This document shows positions 25,982 through 34,209 of a stretch of DNA of 62,223 nt, in pieces; position 1 is the first letter of the stretch, and each line of letters begins with the position of its first letter. Below the pieces are notes generated by a model that was given only the letters and a program-made list of their open reading frames with translations, was not told where the DNA came from and made no database searches. Position numbers and translations under genes: made by a program. The DNA is taken from positions 1 to 62,223 of the forward strand of contig MSYE01000226.1 of NCBI GenBank assembly GCA_002176905.1, given 5' to 3'. Source of the DNA: a bacterium F11. Its GTDB lineage: Bacteria > Elusimicrobiota > Elusimicrobia > F11.

Positions 25982-26392
25982 ATGGGACTGAAAGAAAAGA
26001 GAGCCATCCAGGAATTTCATGATAATGATTTCCAGGCCTTCAAAAAGGAACTTGCCAATTGGGTTGGGGCGGATATTCCAATTGAAGTGAACTGGGAGTC
26101 CATGGCATTGGAAGAACAGAGTCATCTCTACAAAGATGCTTTTTCAAAGGTATATTTCCAACCGATCGTTGACGCCTGCAAAGCCATTGGGGGTGATGAT
26201 ATGGGAAGGAAAGCCCTCAATGAAGGACTGAAGAAAATTGTGGTGGCCAACACCAAGGGGGCTTCGAATCCTGAGGCGGCCATCGGTTTCAGTGGGGGAA
26301 CGCTCACCATCGATCACAAACCAACGACCAACATTGGAGATGTGGGAGCGCGAGCGAAGGTCGTTCAGAAAGTTCTCGAGGCTGGTTTGTAA
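25982..26392 (+). CDS. Conserved-looking cytosolic hypothetical protein
   Basis: 136 residues from ATG 25982, with GGAGG six bases upstream (an ATG at 25976 is too close to it). The sequence is an acidic/basic alternating soluble protein, with GLKEKRAIQEFHDNDFQAFK at the start and a C-terminal part carrying FSGGTLTIDHKPTTN. No catalytic motif recognised. It is divergent from the peroxiredoxin gene. Similar short proteins are, from memory, common in myxobacteria and relatives, but I cannot name a family. Confidence 0.65.
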   Translation: MGLKEKRAIQEFHDNDFQAFKKELANWVGADIPIEVNWESMALEEQSHLYKDAFSKVYFQPIVDACKAIGGDDMGRKALNEGLKKIVVANTKGASNPEAAIGFSGGTLTIDHKPTTNIGDVGARAKVVQKVLEAGL

Positions 26393-26424
26393 CCAAGAGA
26401 GGTATATTTTTTTAAGTTCGTTTT

Positions 26425-26490
26425 GTGTGGTTCGTGGTGCGTCGTGAGATCTCAAAATTACTACGCACCACGGACCACGCACTGCGGACT
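26425..26490. repeat. CCGTAGTCCG palindromic repeat, copy R5
   Basis: Left arm TGTGGTTCGTGGTGCGTCGT, loop GAGATCTCAAAATTA, right arm CTACGCACCACGGACCACGC with ACTGCGGACT. Lies 3' of the preceding gene in a 275-base gap; the rest of the gap (to 26667) shows no gene. Confidence 0.85.
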
Positions 26491-26667
26491 TTCCTCCTCT
26501 CCCCCCTGTAACCAAAGTCCACCCCTTCCCCTTGTTTTCCGGATGTTCGTATGAAATATTGACTCAGCAGTCGTTATAGCTCGAAAATCTGCTTGGTCGA
26601 TATGTTGCTATGCAAATTAAGGCTATAATGTGAATCCTCATCCAACCCTAACTTGTGGAGGAATCTC

Positions 26668-27882
26668 ATGTTTGAAGAATTCGAGCAAGCTCTGCCCGCG
26701 GAATACAAAGGTCTTTTTCGGCTCCTCATCCTTCCCGTTTCTTGGTTGCCAGCCATACAATCGTATATCATGGAAATATCCTGGCAATCAGACGTTTTCC
26801 TTTTTGTCTTTTTAAAGAGGATATTTCTGTTTGTTCCGGCCTTGGCGGTCATTGTGGGCTTGTGGTGCACGATGCTCTCGGTTTACACCATTCTTTTTCG
26901 ATCTCAACGGATCCAATTTATTGGTGCCATTATGGTCTCCTGGTGGGATATTCTCCGGTGTACTTGGTATTTTTGGGCCGGGATGGGAAAATTTTTGTGG
27001 ACGCTCTTTGGTTCGCTGTGGGGTGCTTTGCGACTTTGCGTGAGCATCAGTTGGGAAATTATACGAGAGAGCTTCGAGCTCCCTTTTGTTTTGACCGGAT
27101 CCATTGCTCGAAACTTGCGGCAACCTGGTGTTCCTTGGTTGGCATTTATGATGACCATAGTGTGGACATTGATTGAGGCCACGGTTTTTACCTACATACT
27201 TACTTCTACGTTTTCAGAAATCCTAACAGATTTGGTTGGGCGAGAGAGCCATGTTGCCCTTCCAGTATTTCTCTTTATCATGTTGTTCTTTATGGTGGCT
27301 GGCTCCTTTGCCTGCATGCATGTCTTAATTGAGGCAATAGATAAAAAAGATATTAAGAACATCATTATAATGTCTGGCGTTGAATTTTTTGTCATGGGTG
27401 TTGAAGTGATGTTTCTCTATCGGGAACTGGTGGATTCTCTTACACCATGGATTGCTCAGCAAACCGGTCTCCAAATGGGAATTGTTCCCGTGATCATTAT
27501 TTCCTCCGGAGCATGGTTTGGGATTCGTGGAATGGTGTGGTTCCTGTTTGCCCGGTTTGGGACGCCAACCCTTTTGGCCTTTATTGCCCGACAGCGGTTT
27601 ATAGAAGAAGCTTCTTCTGAAAAACCTGCCCAGGTGGCTGAGGAGCGGCTAGATGTCATGTTTCGGAAAATCAAATCCGAACAGGAATGGTTTCACAGCT
27701 CGGCTGATTCTCTTTTGTCGGCGGCCGTTCTTCCCATCTTCCAGATTGTGGCCTCCGGTCTCAATTTTGGATTTGTTCTCTTTTCGGGCAGGCCGCTTTT
27801 TAGTGTGCCCTTCCAAAGTCTCGCGGATGTAAAAGAGACCAAAATCTTAATTGAAACCAACAAAAAAGCGATACAAGGGTGA
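26668..27882 (+). CDS. Polytopic membrane protein of unknown function
   Basis: 404 residues from ATG 26668 (GGAGG upstream). The amino acid sequence is dominated by hydrophobic segments: one near 50-80, a Trp-rich stretch around 90-140 (WWDILRCTWYFWAGMGKFLW) and four or so between 165 and 310. A soluble helical part follows with EEASSEKPAQVAEERLDVMF, and a last hydrophobic segment near 350-375. No family recognised. The stop overlaps the reading region of the following VWA lipoprotein gene, which starts 6 bases on, so the two are likely partners. Confidence 0.75.
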   Translation: MFEEFEQALPAEYKGLFRLLILPVSWLPAIQSYIMEISWQSDVFLFVFLKRIFLFVPALAVIVGLWCTMLSVYTILFRSQRIQFIGAIMVSWWDILRCTWYFWAGMGKFLWTLFGSLWGALRLCVSISWEIIRESFELPFVLTGSIARNLRQPGVPWLAFMMTIVWTLIEATVFTYILTSTFSEILTDLVGRESHVALPVFLFIMLFFMVAGSFACMHVLIEAIDKKDIKNIIIMSGVEFFVMGVEVMFLYRELVDSLTPWIAQQTGLQMGIVPVIIISSGAWFGIRGMVWFLFARFGTPTLLAFIARQRFIEEASSEKPAQVAEERLDVMFRKIKSEQEWFHSSADSLLSAAVLPIFQIVASGLNFGFVLFSGRPLFSVPFQSLADVKETKILIETNKKAIQG

Positions 27883-27887
27883 TGATC

Positions 27888-28631
27888 ATGAAAACAATAA
27901 TTGTATTTTTGATGTCAACTTTTCTCTTTGGATGTTCGGGAGATTTCGCCATGAAACGACCCCGGCTCTCGCTGTTTGTTGGAATTGATGTGAGCGGTTC
28001 CTTTTACAACAGCGGTCAATATGAAGAGGCCATTGATTTTCTTTCATATTATCTTCATGGACACCTCAATGAGATGGGAGAGTTAAAGCCCCTCAAATCT
28101 CTTTTTGTGGGTTCAATTGGTGGAGACACAGGCGAGGAAGTGAAATCGTTTCGTCCCATTCATGATTTTCAAGGAAAGTCCGTTGATAAAATCAAAGAGG
28201 ATTTAAAAGAATGGTTTCCCAAATCGGATGCGCTCACTGATTTCAGCACGTTTTTTAAATCGGTGGCCACCATTTCCAAGAAAAGGAATCTTTCCTTGGC
28301 ACCCATCACCATTATGTTGGTTACCGATGGATTGCCCGATGTTCCAGGTGTGGAAGGAGATGCTATAGATCAGGTGGATCTTTCCGAATTGGAGTATTTG
28401 TCACGAAACGTGACGGTTCGGCTCTTGTATCCGGATCCCACCAATGCCCACAAATGGGAAACAGTGATTCCTCGCAAACGCGTCCGCATGTGGACAGTTG
28501 ACCGGGAAGTCATGCAAGGCTGGAAAAACCAATTGGTGGATAACGGTGGTCCGTCTGGCCAGCAGAAACTCTGGAAATGGATTCGAGACAACATTGATTT
28601 TCGGGTTCGCCGGGGAGCGCCAGTAAGGTAA
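27888..28631 (+). CDS. Lipoprotein with von Willebrand factor A-like domain
   Basis: 247 residues from ATG 27888 (AAGGG 8 bases upstream). Signal peptide with lipobox LFGC (Cys about residue 16), so it should be lipid-anchored. The core looks like a VWA fold with a metal-ion site: DVSGS (the DxSxS motif), a Thr in LTDFS, and TDG in MLVTDGLPD. VWA domains bind partners through Mg2+. It is coupled to the polytopic membrane protein. The name is from motif reading; a search would be needed to name the family. Confidence 0.75.
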   Translation: MKTIIVFLMSTFLFGCSGDFAMKRPRLSLFVGIDVSGSFYNSGQYEEAIDFLSYYLHGHLNEMGELKPLKSLFVGSIGGDTGEEVKSFRPIHDFQGKSVDKIKEDLKEWFPKSDALTDFSTFFKSVATISKKRNLSLAPITIMLVTDGLPDVPGVEGDAIDQVDLSELEYLSRNVTVRLLYPDPTNAHKWETVIPRKRVRMWTVDREVMQGWKNQLVDNGGPSGQQKLWKWIRDNIDFRVRRGAPVR

Positions 28632-28663
28632 GGGAGAAGAAAGGCCTTCTTGGCTTTTTGTAG

Positions 28664-28730
28664 CAGTCCGCAGTGCCTAGTCCGTAGTAATAATTTTGAA
28701 ATTTTACTACGGACTACGTACTGCGGACTT
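28664..28730. repeat. CCGTAGTCCG palindromic repeat, copy R6
   Basis: Left arm CAGTCCGCAGTGCCTAGTCC, loop TAATAATTTTGAAATTT, right arm ACTACGGACTACGTACTGCG. It separates the VWA lipoprotein gene from the ferredoxin gene. Last copy; all six lie within 19.9-28.8 kb. Confidence 0.85.
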
Positions 28731-28777
28731 AGTAAACGAAGAACCAAGAACGTCTTTTTCTTTGTTACACTTATAGA

Positions 28778-29029
28778 ATGACTACTCCCGTCAAACCCCA
28801 AGTTCAAAAACGCAAATCACCTCGTGTGGCTCTTGTCAATTACGATCAGTGTACGGGCTGTGAAGCTTGTATTGCGGTTGCTCCTCACGAAACCTGCCTG
28901 ATCCGCATGAGCGAAGATCCCCTTACTTCCCACGTCGTGGTCGAAAACGACACTTGCACGGGTTGCACCCTCTGCATGAAAATTTGTCCGTGGGATGCGA
29001 TTACGATGGTTCCGCGACCAACCCAATAA
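28778..29029 (+). CDS. Small 4Fe-4S ferredoxin with one unusual cluster motif
   Basis: 83 residues. The second motif CTGCTLCMKICP is a complete CxxCxxCxxxCP. The first, CTGCEACIAVAP, has Ala where the fourth Cys should be; a nearby Cys (HETC) might replace it. In two-cluster ferredoxins that fourth Cys binds the other cluster, so one cluster may be 3Fe-4S or have a substitute ligand. A short basic N-terminus precedes. No redox partner gene adjoins. Confidence 0.85.
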   Translation: MTTPVKPQVQKRKSPRVALVNYDQCTGCEACIAVAPHETCLIRMSEDPLTSHVVVENDTCTGCTLCMKICPWDAITMVPRPTQ

Positions 29030-29186
29030 GTAGATTCTCCAACGAAACCTCCCCAAAAATCCAATCTCATTAAACACATTGATAACCAGTAAAAGCCACG
29101 ACCGTTAGGCGTTTTCTTGCGCCCGCGTTGGCCCACGTGCGAACTTTATTGGGGTATGATAGGCAGCAAATCCTCAATTTTGAAAT

Positions 29187-29260
29187 ATGGCAAAATGTGG
29201 CAAAGTGTGGCAAAAGAGTGCCCTCGTGTATGTCAGTTTGTATGTCAGTCTTCCAAAAAC
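29187..29260. repeat. Left boundary repeats of the 29.2-32.8 kb island
   Basis: Three tandem ~10-base units TGGCAAAATG / TGGCAAAGTG / TGGCAAAAGA (29187-29216), then GTGTATGTCAGTTTGTATGT with CAGTCTTCCAAAAAC (29226-29260). The last part matches 32766-32800 in about 31 of 35 positions, in the same orientation. The 29030-29534 gap otherwise holds no convincing gene. Confidence 0.6.
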
Positions 29261-29534
29261 TGACATCATTTCGTGGAACCAAAATGTCAGTTCTGGCATC
29301 ACCCCTATTATTTTTAGCACTCTCAAGCGAATCAGTTTTTCAGGATGGGCCTTATAGATTCCTTTCCCTTTTTTTCTGTGGGAATCGAATCGGCGAATTT
29401 AAAAACCAATTGAAATTTCAAAGCGTTTACTCTATCCTAAAATGGATAGATGTAGAGCGGACGAGGAAGGGAATTGGTTCTTAATCAGCTCAACATCCTG
29501 TTAGGTGGCATAATCAGTTGGTTTCAAATAATCA

Positions 29535-31478
29535 ATGAATAGAAAAATAATTCTAATCTCAATATTAATTCTTGTATTAGCCCTCACCTATTATTTACAT
29601 ACTTATAATCCAAATAGGAACTTGGTTTACATCGAAAAGCTATTGAACCAAGGAAAGCTTTTAGAAGCAGAAAAACAACTTGAAAAGGAATTACGAAATC
29701 CCAAACCAATAGAAAAATTCAACCTGAATAAACTAAAAGGGGAGTTAAAATCAAAATTAGAATTAAAAAATAAGCAGAAAGATGTGGATCACAAAATAGC
29801 CCGTGCGAAACAACTCCAAAGTAATTCTCAATTTAAGAATTCGTTAACTCTTTTAAACAATATATCTTCTATAAATGGGTACAAATCATCGGTTATCGAT
29901 GAATTAAAATCCAATGCCATTGAAAAAATAAATAAGACTGAATCCCCAAGAAATTTTTTCAAAAATCAATTCAGTAAAAGCGATTATCAGTATTTTCAGA
30001 CTTTTTTCTCTAAGGTTAATTACCGTACTATACGTGTAATTCAAAATTCTCATGGTGAAACGATTCGATTGAGACATGACCATGAGAGCAATTATCGTAA
30101 AAAAGATGTTAAAGATCATAAGAAAGAATTTGATCCTACTTTTATTACCGCATTAAGAGAAATAATCGATGGCCCAGAGCCAAATTCTGATGATCAAAAT
30201 AGCATAAAAGGTTTTTTTGGAAAGTTCAGGTTTGATTTAACTGATACACATGAGGCCTTCATGTTGAGTGGCCTAAGCTCAAATGGCACTAAAAGAAATG
30301 TTTTGGCTATTTTTTCTGACAGAATATTAGTCGACCGATTAATAATAACCGATTTCGGAGAAGATGAAAAATATGGCACCTCCAAGTCAGGAATATTTAG
30401 AGATTATGATGGGAATGGAATTAAGGATGTATTACTGATAACGAATCACTTTTGTACTGGAAATGAATATTGCAACGAGGATGAATACAAGTACTATGAA
30501 TGGAGAGACAATAAATTTAATAAAAAAGAATATGATTCCAATATTCCCATTTTCATCAAAATGCTTAATGACACAAGTAAATGGAATTTTAATTTTAATA
30601 ACACCGAAGCCGCAAAAATGCTTGCCAAATCTGGCAAAGTGGCGGAACAGGCAATTGTGAAATTAATAAAAAATGGAACACCGAAGGAAAGGCTGTCAGC
30701 CGTATGGGCTTTGTCGAAATTTTATGATTTGGATTCAAAAACAATTAAATTATTAATAAACCTTTTGAACAATGAAAAAGAAATGCCCGAAGTTCGGTAT
30801 GGATGTGCTGAGGTATTTCGTCAATTGGGAGTTATGGCACAATCAGCGGAAAAAGTTTTGAAAAATCTGGTCGGAGATTTTAACGATCCTCTTCTTGAGA
30901 AAATATCCATTAGCAAATCAGGAGGATTCTATCCCGAAAAAGGAAGTAAATATAAGGAAGAACTGCCAAAATGGTATGCAAGAATTCAAAATGTCAAAAA
31001 TGTCGATCAATCCTATCTGCTTAAGCATTTAGCTCACAGGGCCTATAAAAGGGTCAGAGCAGATGACATACCCCACTTCCATGAAATATGGGAACCTCTA
31101 GATTCATTGAGTGGTGGAACACCTGAGGGGCCAATTGTTAATGAATTGAAGGAAGAGGAATATGGAGGTTGCCCAGGATGGATTTATATCCATTCCAAGA
31201 AAAATGAAAATAAAGCTGTCTTTCAATTTGGAGATAACATCATGTATATTGATGGAAAACGGATTGAATTAGCCTTGATAAAGGGACGTTATTTTGAAGA
31301 AAGGATATCGAAGTATGAATATTATAGTGATGGAAATTATTTTGTAAGTGTTGAGCATCTTCCAATTAACAAAAAATCTAAAAAAGAATATTCTAGCGAT
31401 CCCCAAGTAATTCTAAGAGTAAAAAAAGGTAACAAGGTAACAATCATCCATGGTTTTGTTGAGGGCGTTACTTGCTGA
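29535..31478 (+). CDS. AT-rich, membrane-anchored unknown protein with HEAT-like region
   Basis: 647 residues, with an N-terminal anchor (IILISILILVLALTYYL). A Lys/Asn-rich helical stretch with two short repeat-like helices (LNQGKLLEAEKQL, NSQFKNSLTLLNN; TPR-like) follows. A beta region holds a calcium-loop-like DYDGNGIKDV near residue 297. HEAT-like helices come at about 355-450 and a C-terminal domain after that. Codon use is strikingly AT-rich (runs of AAA, AAT, TTA) against all neighbours, a sign of recent transfer. No family name can be given. It faces the convergent Fic gene. Confidence 0.75.
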   Translation: MNRKIILISILILVLALTYYLHTYNPNRNLVYIEKLLNQGKLLEAEKQLEKELRNPKPIEKFNLNKLKGELKSKLELKNKQKDVDHKIARAKQLQSNSQFKNSLTLLNNISSINGYKSSVIDELKSNAIEKINKTESPRNFFKNQFSKSDYQYFQTFFSKVNYRTIRVIQNSHGETIRLRHDHESNYRKKDVKDHKKEFDPTFITALREIIDGPEPNSDDQNSIKGFFGKFRFDLTDTHEAFMLSGLSSNGTKRNVLAIFSDRILVDRLIITDFGEDEKYGTSKSGIFRDYDGNGIKDVLLITNHFCTGNEYCNEDEYKYYEWRDNKFNKKEYDSNIPIFIKMLNDTSKWNFNFNNTEAAKMLAKSGKVAEQAIVKLIKNGTPKERLSAVWALSKFYDLDSKTIKLLINLLNNEKEMPEVRYGCAEVFRQLGVMAQSAEKVLKNLVGDFNDPLLEKISISKSGGFYPEKGSKYKEELPKWYARIQNVKNVDQSYLLKHLAHRAYKRVRADDIPHFHEIWEPLDSLSGGTPEGPIVNELKEEEYGGCPGWIYIHSKKNENKAVFQFGDNIMYIDGKRIELALIKGRYFEERISKYEYYSDGNYFVSVEHLPINKKSKKEYSSDPQVILRVKKGNKVTIIHGFVEGVTC

Positions 31479-31506
31479 AAAACTGTAGGCACACTTTAAG
31501 ACACCG

Positions 31507-32526
31507 CTATTCGAGTTCATACGTTGTTGCTCGTGTGTGTCCCTTTCGCTTGACCAATCCCGCATCAACCAATGGTTTTAAAATCTGCCCAACTCGGGCG
31601 CGAGAAATTTTAAATGCTTTTTCGATATCTGGAGATCGAACGCGCCCTTGATCTCTTAAAAATCGAAGGACGTCTTCTTGCCGCTTGGTTAAGATAATTC
31701 GAGATTTTGATGATTTGACTTCGAGTGAAAGGATTCGTCCTTTGGTGTTATTTAAAGTTTGGACCACGCCTTCCGCGCAATATTCCAACCAATAGGTGAG
31801 GTCGTCGTCCAGATCGCGGGCCTGTTGGATTTTTTGATAATAACGCGGCCTGTCCTCCCAAAAAAATTCATCCAAAGCAAAAAGGTGATGTGTATCAAAA
31901 CCTCGCGTGTAAAGAAGCCAAATTCCTAAGGACCGTGAAATACGCCCATTTCCATCCATAAAGGGGTGAATAGAAACAAGGCGATGATGAGCAATGGCAC
32001 ATATAATAATGGGATGAAGTTCATTGGCTTCTTTGCCCATGATCCAGTTCAGTAGCTCTTTTGTTAAGGGCTTGGCCTTACTGGGTGGAGGGGGAGTGTA
32101 AATCGTATGTCCTTTATAATTAACAACACGATTACTTCTTGATTTATATTGCCCCACATCCGATTCTTCAAGTATGCCCTTTGTTAGTATGGTGTGCAGA
32201 TGAAGAAGAATTTTTTCTGAAATCTGTCCTTTGCTTTTCTTTCTCCAAATCCATTTCATGGCCGCTAAATAATTTAATACTTCTCTTTTGGCCTTACCCA
32301 TTGTGGGCACATCGATTCCTTTGGCCAGGGCTTCCACCTCCGGTAGTGTTAGTGGATTTCCTTCAATGGCCGTTGATGAATGGGCAAGCCGGGCCGCTGT
32401 CTCTCTTTGGAGAGTGGACAGCCATGTCACGTCAATGACCGCTTGTCCAATCCAAGCTTTAAGCTCGGTGGCTTCGGCGATTAATTTTAAGAGTCTTGGT
32501 GTAATATCGAATTGAGGTTTATACAT
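31507..32526 (-). CDS. Fic-family protein with inhibitory motif and C-terminal winged helix
   Basis: 339 residues. The AMP-transferase loop HPFMDGNGR starts at His187 and is complete. The N-terminal inhibitory helix motif SxxxEG is present (Ser51-Glu55-Gly56), the class in which the inhibitor is in the same chain ahead of the Fic core. A C-terminal winged helix (residues ~275-339, TKRQEDVLRFLRDQG) suggests DNA binding and self-regulation. Fic enzymes transfer AMP or related groups to target proteins. It lies on the AT-rich island. Confidence 0.92.
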   Translation of the reverse strand: MYKPQFDITPRLLKLIAEATELKAWIGQAVIDVTWLSTLQRETAARLAHSSTAIEGNPLTLPEVEALAKGIDVPTMGKAKREVLNYLAAMKWIWRKKSKGQISEKILLHLHTILTKGILEESDVGQYKSRSNRVVNYKGHTIYTPPPPSKAKPLTKELLNWIMGKEANELHPIIICAIAHHRLVSIHPFMDGNGRISRSLGIWLLYTRGFDTHHLFALDEFFWEDRPRYYQKIQQARDLDDDLTYWLEYCAEGVVQTLNNTKGRILSLEVKSSKSRIILTKRQEDVLRFLRDQGRVRSPDIEKAFKISRARVGQILKPLVDAGLVKRKGHTRATTYELE

Positions 32527-32545
32527 GATATGCTCGGGTTTATTT

Positions 32546-32581
32546 ATGTAAAGTTTACGTCAAGTTAATTGTCAAGTAAAC
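32546..32581 (-). promoter_or_regulatory. Candidate promoter/operator of the Fic gene
   Basis: GTTTAC (32553) and GTAAAC (ending 32581) form the ends of a 29-base inverted repeat with internal GTCAAGT direct repeats. On the minus strand a TTGACA -35 lies inside it, with a weak TTTACA -10 about 17 bases on. It is 20 bases upstream of the fic ATG, a fitting target for the Fic protein's own winged helix. Confidence 0.4.
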
Positions 32582-32765
32582 CCCTAGATCCAAATTCTTG
32601 TTAGAGTGCCAGGTATGGCACCCTTAAAGATTGACAGTGCGATTCCGACTGAAAAAAGGAAATTAGGGGGCTTATTTGGCTTTGAGTGCTAAGAAAGAGC
32701 ACCATCGAATTTTGTGAGTGCGATGACTGTCAAAAGTGCGATGCCTGGGGGTTATTAAGAGGCTG

Positions 32766-32800
32766 GTGTATGTCAATTTGTATGTCAGTATTCAAAAAAT
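32766..32800. repeat. Right boundary repeat of the island
   Basis: GTGTATGTCAATTTGTATGT followed by CAGTATTCAAAAAAT; matches 29226-29260 in about 31 of 35 positions, same orientation. Nearby are several GTGCGAT repeats (about 32637, 32717, 32736 and 32838). The 32527-33087 stretch has no intact gene. Confidence 0.6.
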
Positions 32801-32837
32801 AGCTAATTTCTGCTACAGAATCAGTCATTATCAAAAA

Positions 32838-32886
32838 GTGCGATTGTCCGTGGGATGCCATCACCATGATCCCCCGCCCCCAGTGA
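32838..32886 (+). pseudogene. 3' remnant of a second ferredoxin gene
   Basis: The frame reads CPWDAITMIPRPQ and a TGA stop, against CPWDAITMVPRPTQ of the intact ferredoxin at 28778-29029. The DNA differs at about seven mostly third-codon positions in 35, so it is an old paralogue or an inserted-against copy, not a fresh duplication. Upstream, a CDDCQKCDAW-coding stretch (about 32719) may be the decayed first cluster motif at a similar spacing; that part is weaker. Confidence 0.65.
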
Positions 32887-32921
32887 AGGAAAGGGAAAGG
32901 GGGAAAGGGGTCGAAAGGGAA

Positions 32922-33114
32922 AGGGGTCAGGTGTTCGGTATTCGGTAGTTCATTTTAAAATCTGATCCAAAACCAGGATTTTCTCAGATCTCTTTATTTC
33001 AATAGAGAGGGAAGGATATCTGTAATTGAGACTCTTTATCTGAGAGAAAATGAAAGCTATTAATAATGAATGGATGGAAGTAACAAACTACCGAATACCG
33101 AACACCTGACCCCT
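32922..33114. mobile_element. MITE-like element, copy B (at the mnhG 3' end)
   Basis: 193 bp with the same ends as copy A (AGGGGTCAGGTGTTCGGTAT ... CACCTGACCCCT). Its right end is inside the mnhG reading frame: the mnhG stop (33088-33090) is part of the element. A purine-rich GGGAAAGG tract precedes the left end and its complement-like CTCTCCCTCTCCCC follows the right end. Confidence 0.85.
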
Positions 33115-33438
33115 CTCCCTCTCCCCACGAAAATCGTCGCGCACGGCTTTTTTCATTTTCAGGTCAGAGCGATAGGCTGCAAGAGCGATAGCATGAGACG
33201 CTACGGGGCCAGCAATGAGAATGAGGAGAACATAAACAAGACCTTTCCCTAAGCTTACTGTATCACCTAAGATAGCGGCCAAAAGCAGAAAGATTATCCC
33301 AAACACACTCACTTTGCCGGTTGCATGAAGGCGGGTGTAGGCATCGGGTAAGCGAATCATTCCAATAACGCCGATGAGAGAAAATAATGTCCCGAGAATG
33401 ATGAAAGCCGTTTTACCTATCTCCAAAAGTAAGTCCAT
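33088..33438 (-). CDS. mnhG: Mrp Na+/H+ antiporter subunit G, C-terminus taken from the MITE
   Basis: 116 residues; three membrane helices with GVIGMIRLPDAYTRLHATGKV, typical of MnhG/PhaG. The natural protein would end near KKAVRDDF; the final residues RGERERGQVFGIR are read from the MITE's inverted repeat. The identical GQVFGIR end occurs on the SDR protein at 48518. Last gene of the mrp operon. Probably functional because all three helices are intact. Confidence 0.92.
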   Translation of the reverse strand: MDLLLEIGKTAFIILGTLFSLIGVIGMIRLPDAYTRLHATGKVSVFGIIFLLLAAILGDTVSLGKGLVYVLLILIAGPVASHAIALAAYRSDLKMKKAVRDDFRGERERGQVFGIR

Positions 33439-33441
33439 AAT

Positions 33442-33711
33442 TTATCCCTGTTTCTGCTGTGCAATAAATTTCGCCAAGATAATGGTGACAACAAAGCCAA
33501 AAAAAGCGAGTCCGGCCGCCACATTAATGTAAAAACGAGACGATTCAATGAATGACAAAAGAATAAGAATTGCAATTGTGATAATCCCAATCAAATCAAA
33601 ACCGATGAGCCGGTCAACGGCGTTTTCGCCTTTAAGAACGCGCCAAACACCCACCACCAGCATAAGTAGGTGAACAATGAGAGAGACAATAAGTATGATC
33701 TCAAAAATCAT
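33442..33711 (-). CDS. mnhF: Mrp Na+/H+ antiporter subunit F
   Basis: 89 residues, three membrane helices with GENAVDRLIGFDLIGI, the MnhF signature. Three bases from mnhG and three from mnhE, so it is in a tight operon. Part of the hetero-oligomeric antiporter that exports Na+ in exchange for H+. Confidence 0.93.
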   Translation of the reverse strand: MIFEIILIVSLIVHLLMLVVGVWRVLKGENAVDRLIGFDLIGIITIAILILLSFIESSRFYINVAAGLAFFGFVVTIILAKFIAQQKQG

Positions 33712-33714
33712 GAT

Positions 33715-34209
33715 CTAATCCTCTGGTACAATATCCTTAATTAATTTCATTCGCCTTTGATGGAAAAGATTTCCATCTTTTTCTGTTTGATCCACATCAA
33801 GACTATGAACATAGAACATCCCTTCCTCATCTGTTTCCATCAAAACATCACCGGGCGTGAGCGTTAAAGAATGGGCGCTCAAGGCCTTTCCGGCCTTGGA
33901 TTTCAATGTGTCGTTAATCCGGACCACGCCAGGTCGAATGGGCAATTTGGGAGAGAGAACAATCTTTGCTGTATTAATGCCGCAATCAAAAACATCCCAA
34001 ATCAAATAGAGTAAATATTTTAAAAGAGACCATAGTCGAATAGGGAGCCTGTGGAGCTGAAAGGGGGAAAGTCGTACCTGGATAAGCGCCAGCATGAATA
34101 AAGACAGGAAGCCGCCTAAAATCCAGTTTTTCCATTCCCAGTTTTCGCTTAAAGCGAGGTAAGAAAAAAGGAGTCCAACTCCGATGATGAGAAAAGAGAG
34201 AATCTTCAT
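33715..34209 (-). CDS. mnhE: Mrp Na+/H+ antiporter subunit E
   Basis: 164 residues with two N-terminal helices and the soluble MnhE part (LSPKLPIRPGVVRINDTL, ALSAHSLTLTPGDVL). Overlaps mnhD by 4 bases. Confidence 0.93.
   Translation of the reverse strand: MKILSFLIIGVGLLFSYLALSENWEWKNWILGGFLSLFMLALIQVRLSPFQLHRLPIRLWSLLKYLLYLIWDVFDCGINTAKIVLSPKLPIRPGVVRINDTLKSKAGKALSAHSLTLTPGDVLMETDEEGMFYVHSLDVDQTEKDGNLFHQRRMKLIKDIVPED

Noticed and set aside
19974..28730. CRISPR array from the repeated CCGTAGTCCG units
   Set aside because: Copies are kilobases apart, palindromic and variable, with genes between; no regular spacers or cas genes.
29128..29484. 118-residue open frame between ferredoxin and the 647-aa gene
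   Set aside because: It runs through tandem TGGCAAA repeats and the boundary repeat, has no ribosome site, and its product looks random.
32736..32948. 70-residue open frame ending GQVFGIR
   Set aside because: It only reads the boundary repeat, a frame-shifted ferredoxin scrap and the MITE left arm; the shared tail with real proteins comes from the MITE.
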